From positions 1-33,134 of the forward strand of contig JAFSWT010000009.1 of the NCBI GenBank assembly GCA_017444395.1: 33,134 nucleotides of DNA, given 5' to 3'. The notes beneath the pieces are model-generated. The model saw nothing but the letters and a program-made list of their open reading frames with translations. It was not told the DNA's origin and did no database searches. Positions 1 to 8,098 of the stretch are shown here, piece by piece. Position 1 is the stretch's first letter. Each line of letters starts with the position of its first letter. Both the position numbers and the translations under genes were made by a program. This DNA is from Schwartzia sp. (in: firmicutes) (GTDB taxonomy: Bacteria > Bacillota > Negativicutes > Selenomonadales > Selenomonadaceae).

Positions 1-291
1 GCAATCCTCGAAGTCCTTGAACGCTGCGTTGTCAATGGCACGCATCACTTCATTATGCCCTGCGCTGCACACAGTCAATATATTGCAGACATCGCTGATT
101 TTTTCACGCTTCGTGCAATCATTATAGTTTCGCAAAACATACCAAAGATTCGACACAGAATGAAACGCAATATAGCCTTGTACCTGTTTGTCGGCGCATA
201 GCCGTAAAATCCTACATGACGCATTGTAAAACTCCATGCGTTCTTGCAACACATCAAGCACAACATTTGTATCAATCAAGCGGTGGTGCAC
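1..291 (-). CDS. PIN-domain toxin (VapC-like), 3' end cut by window edge
   Basis: The minus strand reads open for 97 codons from a GTG at 291 to the window edge. The N-terminus, MHHRLIDTNVVLDVLQER, is the classic PIN opening: a hydrophobic strand, then the acidic DTNVVLD motif whose Asp binds Mg/Mn. The later stretch CNILTVCSAGHNEVMRAID followed by FKDFED fits the second half of a VapC-like fold, in which an Asp in FxDxxD is another metal ligand. PIN toxins are usually ribonucleases that cut tRNA or rRNA. An in-frame TGA lies a few codons upstream of the GTG, so the start is GTG 291 or the TTG of the LIDTN segment. The small gene at 384-635 just upstream is the likely antitoxin. The usual tight overlap is missing: a hairpin-rich 92-bp spacer separates them. 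The C-terminus is outside the window. Confidence 0.78.
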   Translation of the reverse strand, partial: MHHRLIDTNVVLDVLQERMEFYNASCRILRLCADKQVQGYIAFHSVSNLWYVLRNYNDCTKREKISDVCNILTVCSAGHNEVMRAIDNAAFKDFEDC

Positions 292-301
292 TAGACTCAG
301 G

Positions 302-395
302 CTTCGCCCTTCGGGCTTGCTTCGTCAAGTGCCCTGCGCATACATGAAATCTAAGTTCGCCTTCGCCCTTCGGGCTTGACTCACTAAGATTTCAT
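302..395. repeat. REP-like inverted and direct repeats between antitoxin and PIN genes
   Basis: An 18-bp direct repeat, CTTCGCCCTTCGGGCTTG, occurs at 302-319 and 361-378. Each copy contains the hairpin GCCC-TTC-GGGC. A longer inverted repeat, ATGAAATCTAAGT (344-356) against ACTAAGATTTCAT (383-395), pairs 12 of 13 bases around the second copy. The right arm includes the last codons and stop of the antitoxin gene. This looks like a palindromic intergenic repeat inserted at, or copied from, the end of the antitoxin gene. No T-run follows on the minus strand, so it is not an ordinary terminator. Confidence 0.75.
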
Positions 396-635
396 AGTAA
401 AAGGACCATATTTCTCCTTCAGCGCCTCCCATCGTTCTTTGTCCGGGTCGAAATCCTCAGGGAAATCCAAGTGCGAAGAAGTGAGCCGATGAAACGCTTT
501 CATCGCCTCAGTCATTTCAGCGTCGTCCTCTGTGGGGGAGGACGATAAGCCTTTGATGAAGTCAATCACGCGGCGCAAATGCTCGTCACTCAAACCGTCC
601 ATCATCTTTACCGCCTGCGCCTGCAATGCTGTCAT
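384..635 (-). CDS. Small antitoxin-like protein upstream of the PIN toxin
   Basis: 83 residues starting MTALQAQAVKMMDGLSDEHL, with an acidic C-terminal half (PEDFDPDKERWEALKEKYG). The N-terminal pattern (a short helix, then LSDEHLRRVIDFIKGL) is one I associate with small antitoxin-like proteins next to RelE or PIN toxins in Firmicutes. I cannot name the family with certainty. ATG 635 is preferred over the in-frame GTG at 644, because the promoter -10 at 659-664 would place the transcript start too close to 644 to leave a ribosome binding site. AGGCGG lies about 8 bases before ATG 635. It is the first gene of a two-gene unit with the PIN gene downstream. Its stop codon sits inside an inverted repeat. 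It most likely neutralises the toxin and represses its own promoter, by analogy. Confidence 0.75.
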   Translation of the reverse strand: MTALQAQAVKMMDGLSDEHLRRVIDFIKGLSSSPTEDDAEMTEAMKAFHRLTSSHLDFPEDFDPDKERWEALKEKYGPFTMKS

Positions 636-658
636 GGAAACCACCGCCTTTCTCTTCC

Positions 659-687
659 ATTATATTCTTTTCCGCGCCCCGTCGCAA
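659..687 (-). promoter_or_regulatory. Sigma-A promoter of the antitoxin/PIN pair
   Basis: Read on the minus strand: TTGCGA (682-687), a 17-base spacer, then TATAAT (659-664). The transcript would start near 652, about 17 bases before ATG 635. Confidence 0.75.
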
Positions 688-767
688 GAGCGAAGTGCCG
701 GATAATCGGCAATCCGCCGGAATCAAAAAGCACCATGCGCGCTGGCACAGTACTTTCGGTTGCCGGT

Positions 768-965
768 TCAGGCGATTTTCTTCCTCCTCTTTTGCCACGC
801 GGCGCGGGCTTCGTTCAGGGATTCCTTATTGGCGCCGCCGCGCATATCAGGATTTTTGAATTGCAAGTCGTCATTCTCCCAAAAGCACACCTCACAAACA
901 TCATAATCGCCCTCTTCTTCAAACGTATATTCCCCGCAAACCGGGCACTGAATCCCTTCCGCCAT
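768..965 (-). CDS. CPCC-family cysteine-rich zinc-binding protein
   Basis: 65 residues. The sequence carries QCPVCGEYTFEEEG then CEVCFWENDDLQF and GGANKESLNEAR, which matches the cysteine-rich CPCC family (PF14206 from memory). Two CxxC pairs form a zinc knuckle. Here the signature is CPVC rather than CPCC, so one of the usual cysteines is replaced by Val. Length is normal for the family. ATG 965 was chosen because AAGGA lies about 7 bases upstream, while the longer reading has no such site. The family's function is not established. It lies upstream of the antitoxin gene on the same strand, 132 bp away, with a separate promoter between them, so the two need not be co-regulated. Confidence 0.88.
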   Translation of the reverse strand: MAEGIQCPVCGEYTFEEEGDYDVCEVCFWENDDLQFKNPDMRGGANKESLNEARAAWQKRRKKIA

Positions 966-1041
966 ACGCGATCCTTCCCTCCCCACTTTTTTGTCAGCAT
1001 ACTCAAATGCTTGTCATATGTCAAGGAAAATCCACCGATGA

Positions 1042-2718
<1,677 letters not shown>

Positions 2719-3133
2719 AAAATACGCAGGTGCAGGGGCAGAGACGGTGCTCCGCTCTCCCCGGCAGCTTTGCCAACGGAGCCTTTGCGTTGGATCGGGA
2801 GAGAATTTTGGTTGACGGGCTATAAACCAGTAGCGGCGAATTCCTTACGGGGACGCTTCTTTGGCAGCGGTCTCGAAAGGGCGGCAAAAAAATCAAAACA
2901 CAAAAATTTTTGTTTTGAAATTTTGCCAAGGGACTGTCCCGGTGCTCGCCGGAATATGGTATCATTGGCCTGACGGGCATCACGCTTTTTCGGGAAAAAC
3001 CAAATTCGACGTCATTGTATCAATATATCTCCCAGAAACTCATTGTAATGCCAAAGATTTCGGACAAAAAATATCGTAACAAATATTATTTTTCCGGCAC
3101 ACAACTCATACTTCTGGAAGGAAGGCGTATAGA
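2719..3133 (+). other. Intergenic region with AT-rich long hairpin
   Basis: No convincing gene in this 415-bp gap. The main structure is a long AT-rich inverted repeat at 2883-2927: GGCAAAA..TCAAAAC and CAAAAATTTTTG at the centre, closing with TTTGAAATTTTGCC. It is followed by GGGAC-T-GTCCC at 2930-2940. It may end glpK transcripts or be a regulatory site. A promoter for the channel gene must lie in the AT-rich last 130 bp (for example TATTAT near 3083), but no clear -35/-10 pair stands out. Confidence 0.5.
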
Positions 3134-3859
3134 ATGGATAATCTCTTGGGCGAATTCATGGGCATGGTGGTCCTGATTACCTTCGGCTGCGGTGTCAACG
3201 CCAACATGTCACTGAAGAAGACCTGCGGCAACGGCGGCGGCTGGATCTGCATCACCGCCGGCTGGGCTTTCGCGGTTCTCCTGGGCGTGTTCACCTCAGT
3301 GGCACTGGGCGCGCCCCAGGCCGACATCAATCCCTCGGTAACGCTGGCCAAGACCTTCGCCGGCATCTACACCCTGCCGCAGTTCTTTGCCACGGCGGCG
3401 GCGCAGCTGGCCGGCGGCATCGTCGGCGGTCTCATCGTGTACCTGGCCTATATGCCGCACTGGGCGGCCACCGAGGACCCGCTGACGAAGCGCGGCGTCT
3501 TCTGCACCGCGCCAGCCATCCGCAACCTGCCGGCGGCGTTCCTGACGGAAATGATTGCCACCTTCTTCCTGATGTTCGTCATCTGGATGATTTTCGCCAA
3601 GCCGAACGGACCGATTCCGCCGGGCCTCGGCCCCTACTTCGTGGCCATGCTGATCTTCGCGCTGGGCCTGTCGCTCGGCGGCCCCACCGGCTACGCCATG
3701 AGCGGCGCCCGTGACCTCGGCCCCCGTATCGCGCACCTCCTGGCGCCGATCCCGAACAAGGCCGATTCCGATTGGGAATACGCCTGGATCCCGGTGGTCG
3801 CGCCTCTTTGCGGCGGCGTCGCGGCCTACGTCGTGGCCCACGCTTTCGGCATCGTGTAA
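3134..3859 (+). CDS. glpF: Glycerol facilitator / aquaglyceroporin (MIP family) with altered NPA motifs
   Basis: 241 residues, the normal MIP size, with six predicted membrane spans. It should pass glycerol across the inner membrane, given its GlpF-like C-terminal block (RDLGPRIAHLLAPIPNKADSDWEYAW) and the nearby glpK. The two pore half-helices normally carry Asn-Pro-Ala. Here the first is N66-P67-S68 (DINPSVT) and the second is S190-G191-A192 followed by R193-D194 (GYAMSGARDLGPR). The selectivity arginine R193 is kept, but the second pore asparagine is replaced by serine. The codons read cleanly (ATG AGC GGC GCC CGT), so this is not a frame error in the window. The start has AGGAAGG about 10 bases upstream. 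Whether it conducts water, glycerol or another small solute cannot be told from sequence. Confidence 0.9.
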   Translation: MDNLLGEFMGMVVLITFGCGVNANMSLKKTCGNGGGWICITAGWAFAVLLGVFTSVALGAPQADINPSVTLAKTFAGIYTLPQFFATAAAQLAGGIVGGLIVYLAYMPHWAATEDPLTKRGVFCTAPAIRNLPAAFLTEMIATFFLMFVIWMIFAKPNGPIPPGLGPYFVAMLIFALGLSLGGPTGYAMSGARDLGPRIAHLLAPIPNKADSDWEYAWIPVVAPLCGGVAAYVVAHAFGIV

Positions 3860-3920
3860 CGACTTCATGCCATTACGCCAACGATTCCGCCTTTAGGCTG
3901 GGTCGCTTTATAAAACAAGA

Positions 3921-3967
3921 AACGCCCTGCTCTTGAAGTGTTCACCGCTTAAAGCAGGGCGTTTTTT
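3921..3967 (+). terminator. Rho-independent terminator after glpF
   Basis: Perfect 11-bp stem AACGCCCTGCT (3921-3931) with AGCAGGGCGTT (3953-3963), a 21-base loop, then a T-run. Confidence 0.9.
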
Positions 3968-4047
3968 ACGCCAGTTTCACAGTAAAGGTCATTATATCCA
4001 GATTTCAACCCTTATCCCACAATATCCGTCACGTCAAGGAAACGCCT

Positions 4048-4090
4048 CGCGCCTTGTTCCCTCGCCATTAGGAAACAAGGCGCGTTTTTT
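4048..4090 (+). terminator. Second terminator-like hairpin
   Basis: Stem CGCGCCTTGTT (4048-4058) with AACAAGGCGCG (4074-4084), extended by two more GC pairs across one bulge, then six T. It points in the plus direction, like the terminator 80 bases before it. It also lies just past the stop of the minus-strand regulator at 4092, where a weaker minus-direction function is possible. Confidence 0.75.
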
Positions 4091-4091
4091 A

Positions 4092-4283
4092 TTACTCGCT
4101 AACCTCGCTGTTTTCCAGCGCGTACTCCAAAAGCATCCCAATGAGCTCATTGCGCGTGCGCCCGGTCCGGTCAGACAACGCGTTGATTCTGTCCAGCGTA
4201 TCATCCCGGATACGGATGGAAAAAATCTTGTAGCCATCCACGCCGCGGGGATTCTTCTTCGTAATGACGAGCTTGTCTTTCAT
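4092..4283 (-). CDS. Ribbon-helix-helix (Arc/CopG-type) DNA-binding protein
   Basis: 63 residues. The core FSIRIRDDTLDRINALSDRTGRTRNELIGMLLEYALE has the ribbon-helix-helix pattern: a short beta-strand with alternating residues that reads DNA bases, then two amphipathic helices with the GRTRNELI turn. Such proteins bind DNA as dimers and act as small repressors or antitoxins. The ATG is preceded by GAGGTGATG-like pairing at good spacing. No toxin gene lies next to it in the operon direction, so it may be a solitary regulator. It diverges from the flgE leader, sharing the AT-rich region 4300-4420, and may control either direction; that is inference. Confidence 0.85.
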   Translation of the reverse strand: MKDKLVITKKNPRGVDGYKIFSIRIRDDTLDRINALSDRTGRTRNELIGMLLEYALENSEVSE

Positions 4284-4411
4284 GATACATCACCTCGCCT
4301 CTATCATAGAAGGGGAATTGGGGGAAATATATGTTATGTTTTATGATTTTGAGTCTATGGAATATCTCTCTAAAATTTATGTTAAAATTTATAGCATATA
4401 AAATATTTCTA

Positions 4412-4420
4412 TGTTATAAT
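4412..4420 (+). promoter_or_regulatory. Extended -10 promoter upstream of flgE
   Basis: TGTTATAAT is an extended -10 with a perfect TATAAT, set in a very AT-rich stretch (4320-4430). No good -35 is present, and I see neither a sigma-28 nor a sigma-54 flagellar promoter. The leader to flgE would be about 160 bases. It contains a GGGAGGTGATG site at 4447-4457 that could start a 10-codon ORF ending at 4487. Confidence 0.55.
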
Positions 4421-4585
4421 CATGTTAAACAACGTGTTGCTCTTTTGGGAGGTGATGAAGAAAAAAGGGCAAGGGGATAACCATTGACATCGGGTGGAAA
4501 GGCAGGACCCAGACGGGATGCCGCCGGGACGCTGATTGACAGATGTGTGCCGCCACCCATTTGTAGAAAGGAAGATGAATGTATC

Positions 4586-6607
4586 ATGATGCGCTCACTA
4601 TTTTCCGGCGTTTCCGGGCTCAAGAACCACCAGACCCGCATGGATGTCATCGGCAACAACATCTCAAACGTCAACACCACCGGGTTCAAGTCAAGCCGGG
4701 CGACATTTACCGATATGCTAAGCCAGACTATGACTGGCGCGGCCTCGCCTTCGGATAACCGGGGCGGTACCAATCCCAAACAAATCGGTCTCGGCTCTTC
4801 GGTATCTTCCATCGACCTGATTTTCACAAACGGGTCAGTGCAATCCACCGGTAAGAACACCGACCTTTGCATTTCCGGCAACGGACTTTTCGCCGTGAAG
4901 GACAACAGCGGCATTTATTACACCCGCGACGGCGCCTTCGAGTTCGATGCCGACGGCAACTATGTCCTGCCTGGGAGCGGCCTCTACGTCCAGGGTTGGA
5001 TGGCATCAGCGGACGGAACATTGTCCACGACCGGTGAGACGACAAATATCGTCGTTCCCGCAGGAAAGTCAATGACGTCCGAGACGACAAAAACCGCAAC
5101 CTATTCCTACAACCTGAACGCCGCGCCGGTGAGCTATAAGATTGCCCAGGTCACGGTGACCTATGTGGACAACACGACGGAAACGACAAACGCTTACACT
5201 CCTGCGAAAGTGGAGGGCGCCGTCATCAAGGTCACGATGGATGACGGGAATACATACGCGTTGGGCGCAAGCGTCGCTGGCACTTTCGAACTGGGGCAGG
5301 TGCTGACGGATCAGATGGTGTACACCACAACCGTCAAATCCGCTACCGTCTCCTCCACGGGTACGCTGAAACTCACCCTTGACAATACGGCGTATAAAGC
5401 CATCGACCCTGACCCGCCTGAAATCGATGGGCTGACGGAGGGCACCTACAGTGTAGGCGGGTATTATTCCCCCTCCCCGCAAACCATCACGGCTGCCGTT
5501 GCAGATAGCGTAACCAAGACGATTGAACTGACGCTGGATAACACGGACGGAAAAGGGTTCAATAAAATCACTGTCCCAATGCCAGAGGATACAGGAACAT
5601 ATGTGGTCGGTGGCACGTTCCAGGCAAGGCTTCCCATCAAAAGCATCCATGCGGCCACGGGGGCGGAGATTGCTTTGGCTGACGGAACGACAGAGACCCT
5701 GACGGCGGATCTGGACATCACGTCGGCCAATCAGGATTATGACAAGAAGATTTCCGGCACGATTACCGGTCTGGAACGTGATGCCACCAGTACAATCTAT
5801 ACATATAACGGCAAGGAAGTTGCCTCGGTGAGCCTCAACACATCTGACGGCAGCGTCCTGGATGGGCAGATTGGCCAGGTCTATAACGCCGGCAGTGCCT
5901 TTTATCCGCCCTCGGTTACGACGGTCACAGTGTATGATAGTCTCGGGGGATCTCACGACATCCCGGTGATTTTCACCAAATCAGCCGAGAAAGAGAATAC
6001 CTGGTCGTTGAGCTTGCCCGGCGGCGGCAACAGCTATTCCTATACGGAAAGCGACGGAACTACGACGAACGTAATTCTTGACAGTTCCGAGCTGAAATTC
6101 AGTGAATCCGGCACATATGTCGATGGCAGCGGTTCGCTTTCCCTACAATACGGCAACGGAGCCTTTGAACAAATGGTGAATCTGAGCCTCAGTGACTTGA
6201 CGCAATATGTCGGCTCCAGTACCATAAATGCTCACGCTGACGGGCACGCGGCTGGAACGCTTTCCTCCGTTTCCATCGACTCTTCCGGCATCATCACCGG
6301 GACTTACACAAACGGCGTGCGGCAGGCGGAGGCTCAAGTCGCCATCGCGCAGTTCAACAATCCGTCCGGTCTCACAAAAACCGGCGACAGCCTCTATCAG
6401 GAATCGAACAATTCCGGTACGGCAAACGTCAAGACTGCCGCTGACCTTGGCGTCACCATCACGCCGGCAGCGCTGGAAATGTCCAACGTAGACATCGCCA
6501 ATGAGTTTACGGACATGAACATTACCCAGCGCGGTTTTCAGGGAAACTCGAAAGTCATCACCGTATCCGACGAAATGCTTGAAACCTTGATCAATCTGAA
6601 ACGGTAA
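4586..6607 (+). CDS. flgE: Flagellar hook protein FlgE, enlarged with internal repeats
   Basis: 673 residues, much longer than the roughly 400 of enteric FlgE. It polymerises outside the cell into the hook joining basal body and filament. The N-terminus MMRSLFSGVSGLKNHQTRMD with GNNISNVNTTGFKSSR is the rod/hook polymerisation helix. The C-terminus (ALEMSNVDIANEFTDMNITQRGFQGNSKVI and a final helix) is the matching partner. The extra length is in the outer domains, which hold at least three copies of a roughly 53-residue unit. Each ends in GTFELG, GTYSVGG or GTYVVGG at about residues 231, 285 and 337; the last two also contain LTLDNT. ATG 4586 (or the adjacent ATG 4589) follows AAAGGAAG. An in-frame TTG at 4484 would add 34 unlikely residues. 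No other flagellar gene is in the window, so the gene stands alone. Confidence 0.95.
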   Translation: MMRSLFSGVSGLKNHQTRMDVIGNNISNVNTTGFKSSRATFTDMLSQTMTGAASPSDNRGGTNPKQIGLGSSVSSIDLIFTNGSVQSTGKNTDLCISGNGLFAVKDNSGIYYTRDGAFEFDADGNYVLPGSGLYVQGWMASADGTLSTTGETTNIVVPAGKSMTSETTKTATYSYNLNAAPVSYKIAQVTVTYVDNTTETTNAYTPAKVEGAVIKVTMDDGNTYALGASVAGTFELGQVLTDQMVYTTTVKSATVSSTGTLKLTLDNTAYKAIDPDPPEIDGLTEGTYSVGGYYSPSPQTITAAVADSVTKTIELTLDNTDGKGFNKITVPMPEDTGTYVVGGTFQARLPIKSIHAATGAEIALADGTTETLTADLDITSANQDYDKKISGTITGLERDATSTIYTYNGKEVASVSLNTSDGSVLDGQIGQVYNAGSAFYPPSVTTVTVYDSLGGSHDIPVIFTKSAEKENTWSLSLPGGGNSYSYTESDGTTTNVILDSSELKFSESGTYVDGSGSLSLQYGNGAFEQMVNLSLSDLTQYVGSSTINAHADGHAAGTLSSVSIDSSGIITGTYTNGVRQAEAQVAIAQFNNPSGLTKTGDSLYQESNNSGTANVKTAADLGVTITPAALEMSNVDIANEFTDMNITQRGFQGNSKVITVSDEMLETLINLKR

Positions 6608-6623
6608 CACTCTCCACTTCCGC

Positions 6624-6668
6624 CCCGCCCCTGCCGGCAAATCCACGTCCGGCCGGGGCGGGTTTCGT
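6624..6668 (+). terminator. Terminator after flgE
   Basis: GC-rich stem CCCGCCCCTGCCGG (6624-6637) with CCGGCCGGGGCGGG (6649-6662), an 11-base loop, then TTTCGTTT. Confidence 0.8.
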
Positions 6669-6696
6669 TTGCCGGGTTTCGTTTTTCATTTTTTGC

Positions 6697-6725
6697 TTGC
6701 GCCGAAGATTATTTTGTGGTATGAT
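6697..6725 (+). promoter_or_regulatory. Sigma-A promoter and structured leader of rplS
   Basis: TTGCGC (6697-6702), a 17-base spacer and TATGAT (6720-6725). The leader to 6799 contains two small hairpins: GTCC-TCT-GGAC and GGCAG-ACGCGC-CTGCC, the second around 6759-6774. Firmicute rplS genes can carry an L19 autoregulatory leader, but I cannot match this one to that consensus. Confidence 0.75.
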
Positions 6726-6799
6726 GGGCGATACACGGGCGGTCCTCTGGACAGGCAGACGCGCCTGCCACGAACGTCACGGAATGGGAGGAAAGACAA

Positions 6800-7141
6800 A
6801 TGAACATCATCCAGGCTTTGGAAGAGGAGCAGCTTCGCTCGGACATCCCGGCGTTCCGCCCCGGCGACACGGTTCGCGTCCACGCGAAGATCGTCGAGGG
6901 TACCCGGGAGCGTATCCAGGTATTTGAAGGCGTCGTCATCGCCCGTCAGGGTTCGGGGGTTCGTGAAATGTTCACGGTCCGCCGCGTTTCCTACGGCATC
7001 GGCGTGGAGCGCGTTTTCCCGGTCCACTCCCCGCGTATCGACAAAATCGAAGTCACGCGGCGGGGCATCGTGCGCCGGGCCAAGCTCTACTATCTGCGCA
7101 ACCTCACCGGCAAAGCTGCCCGTATCAAAGAGCGTCGCTGA
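6800..7141 (+). CDS. rplS: 50S ribosomal protein L19
   Basis: 113 residues, normal length. L19 lies at the interface of the 30S and 50S subunits. Recognisable segments are [54 protein letters not shown] and the basic end [22 protein letters not shown]. The ATG follows GGGAGGAAAG at good spacing. In many Firmicutes rplS ends the rpsP-rimM-trmD operon and precedes lepB and ylqF. Here it has its own promoter and lepB follows, but trmD is not in the window. A strong hairpin separates it from lepB. Confidence 0.98.
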   Translation: MNIIQALEEEQLRSDIPAFRPGDTVRVHAKIVEGTRERIQVFEGVVIARQGSGVREMFTVRRVSYGIGVERVFPVHSPRIDKIEVTRRGIVRRAKLYYLRNLTGKAARIKERR

Positions 7142-7154
7142 TACGAATTGAAGG

Positions 7155-7184
7155 ATAGGGACTGGCAACAGTCCCTATTTGATT
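7155..7184 (+). terminator. Intercistronic terminator/attenuator between rplS and lepB
   Basis: Perfect 10-bp stem ATAGGGACTG (7155-7164), GCAA loop, CAGTCCCTAT (7169-7178), followed by TTGATTTTT. Its place between two same-strand genes suggests it sets a step-down in expression from rplS to lepB. Confidence 0.82.
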
Positions 7185-7216
7185 TTTCGGGATATGCTTT
7201 TTACAGGGGGGTTACT

Positions 7217-7738
7217 ATGAGCTCTTTGGGCGAGGAAGTCAAGGACTGGGTTGTCTCCATTGCCATCGCGGTGGTGCTGGCCTTCCTGATTCGCACCTTC
7301 ATCGTCGAGCTGTATCTGGTGGAGGGTCCCTCCATGCGGCCGACGCTGCAGAGCGCCGAGCGGCTCGTCGTCAATAAATTCATCTATCGGTTCCGGCCGC
7401 CGGAGCGCGGTGAGATTCTGGTGTTCCGCTATCCGCGGGACCCCAGCCGGGACTTCATCAAGCGGGTCATCGCCATCCCCGGCGATACCATCGAGATCAA
7501 AGAGGGACGGGTTTTCGTGAACTCCGTCCTGCTGAACGAGGACTACATCCTGAGCAAGACGCGGGGCAGCTACCCGCTGGCAACAGTGCCGGAAGGAAAA
7601 ATCTTCGTCATGGGGGACAACCGCAACAATTCCGAGGACAGCCGGTTCGCTGACGTGGGCTTCGTGCCCTACGAGCTCATCAAGGGAAAGGCGATCCTGG
7701 TCTTCTGGCCTTTCAGCCAGTTCAAGGCTCTGCCGTGA
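7217..7738 (+). CDS. lepB: Signal peptidase I
   Basis: 173 residues, the short Gram-positive type. It cleaves signal peptides from exported proteins on the outer face of the inner membrane. One N-terminal membrane span (about residues 11-30, WVVSIAIAVVLAFLIRTF) is followed by box B GPSMRPTL with catalytic Ser39, box D RDFIKRVIAIPGD with catalytic Lys82, and box E MGDNRNNSEDSR. The start is the ATG at 7217, eight bases after a GGGGGG stretch. The frame is open back to 7148, but that would include the rplS terminator. It probably shares the rplS transcript or has a weak promoter of its own. Another terminator follows before the riboswitch. Confidence 0.97.
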   Translation: MSSLGEEVKDWVVSIAIAVVLAFLIRTFIVELYLVEGPSMRPTLQSAERLVVNKFIYRFRPPERGEILVFRYPRDPSRDFIKRVIAIPGDTIEIKEGRVFVNSVLLNEDYILSKTRGSYPLATVPEGKIFVMGDNRNNSEDSRFADVGFVPYELIKGKAILVFWPFSQFKALP

Positions 7739-7768
7739 GGCAGACAGGATTTCCGGGAGAGACAACGC

Positions 7769-7800
7769 AGCGGCGGTGCATGGGCTCCGCCGCTTTCTTT
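7769..7800 (+). terminator. Terminator after lepB
   Basis: Perfect stem AGCGGCGG (7769-7776) with CCGCCGCT (7787-7794), then TTTCTTTT. Confidence 0.82.
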
Positions 7801-7844
7801 TGCCCTTTTGCCGCCGCGTTGGGGCGTTTTTCCGCTGCGTCGCC

Positions 7845-7873
7845 TTGCAATTCGCGCCGGGATATGCTAGGAT
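7845..7873 (+). promoter_or_regulatory. Sigma-A promoter of the rib transcript
   Basis: TTGCAA (7845-7850), 17-base spacer, TAGGAT (7868-7873). It lies 25 bases before the FMN aptamer. Confidence 0.75.
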
Positions 7874-7897
7874 AGAGGGCGACAAATCCATATCCGT

Positions 7898-8031
7898 GTC
7901 TTTGGGGCGGGGTGCGATTCCCCACCGGCGGTACAGCCCGCGAGCTATCTTTTTAGCATGATCCGGCGCGATTCCGGAGCCGACAGTGATGAGAGCGATG
8001 TTCTGTTCTCTGAGTCTGGATGAGAAAAGAC
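7898..8031 (+). promoter_or_regulatory. FMN riboswitch (RFN element)
   Basis: The conserved RFN blocks are all present in order: TTTGGGGCGGGGTGCGATTC, CCCACCGGCGGTA, AGCCCGCGAGC, GATCCGGCGCGATTCCGGAG, GCCGACAGT and AGTCTGGATGAGAAAAGA. The closing stem pairs GTCTTT at the 5' end with AAAAGAC at the 3' end. FMN binding should shut off the riboflavin genes. The terminator at 8052-8086 immediately after the aptamer points to control by premature transcription termination. Confidence 0.97.
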
Positions 8032-8051
8032 GATGGTTTTGCAATGCATGC

Positions 8052-8086
8052 AAGCCGCCCAAAGCTGTTTTTGGGCGGCTTTTTTC
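8052..8086 (+). terminator. Riboswitch expression-platform terminator
   Basis: Stem AAGCCGCCCAAA with TTTGGGCGGCTT, then six T, ending about 13 bases before the ribD start. Confidence 0.93.
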
Positions 8087-8098
8087 GGGGGTGGGAAT

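Noticed and set aside
75-275. 66-codon minus-strand frame at the left edge
   Set aside because: It overlaps the PIN toxin in a different frame; the PIN frame has the family motifs and this one does not.
300-400. CRISPR array suggested by repeated words near the left edge
   Set aside because: Only two copies of the 18-bp word occur, with unequal context and a coding end inside; no regular spacers and no cas genes.
4484-4585. N-terminal extension of FlgE from TTG 4484
   Set aside because: A weak ribosome site precedes it, but the conserved hook N-terminus begins at 4586 and the added residues are unlike any FlgE.
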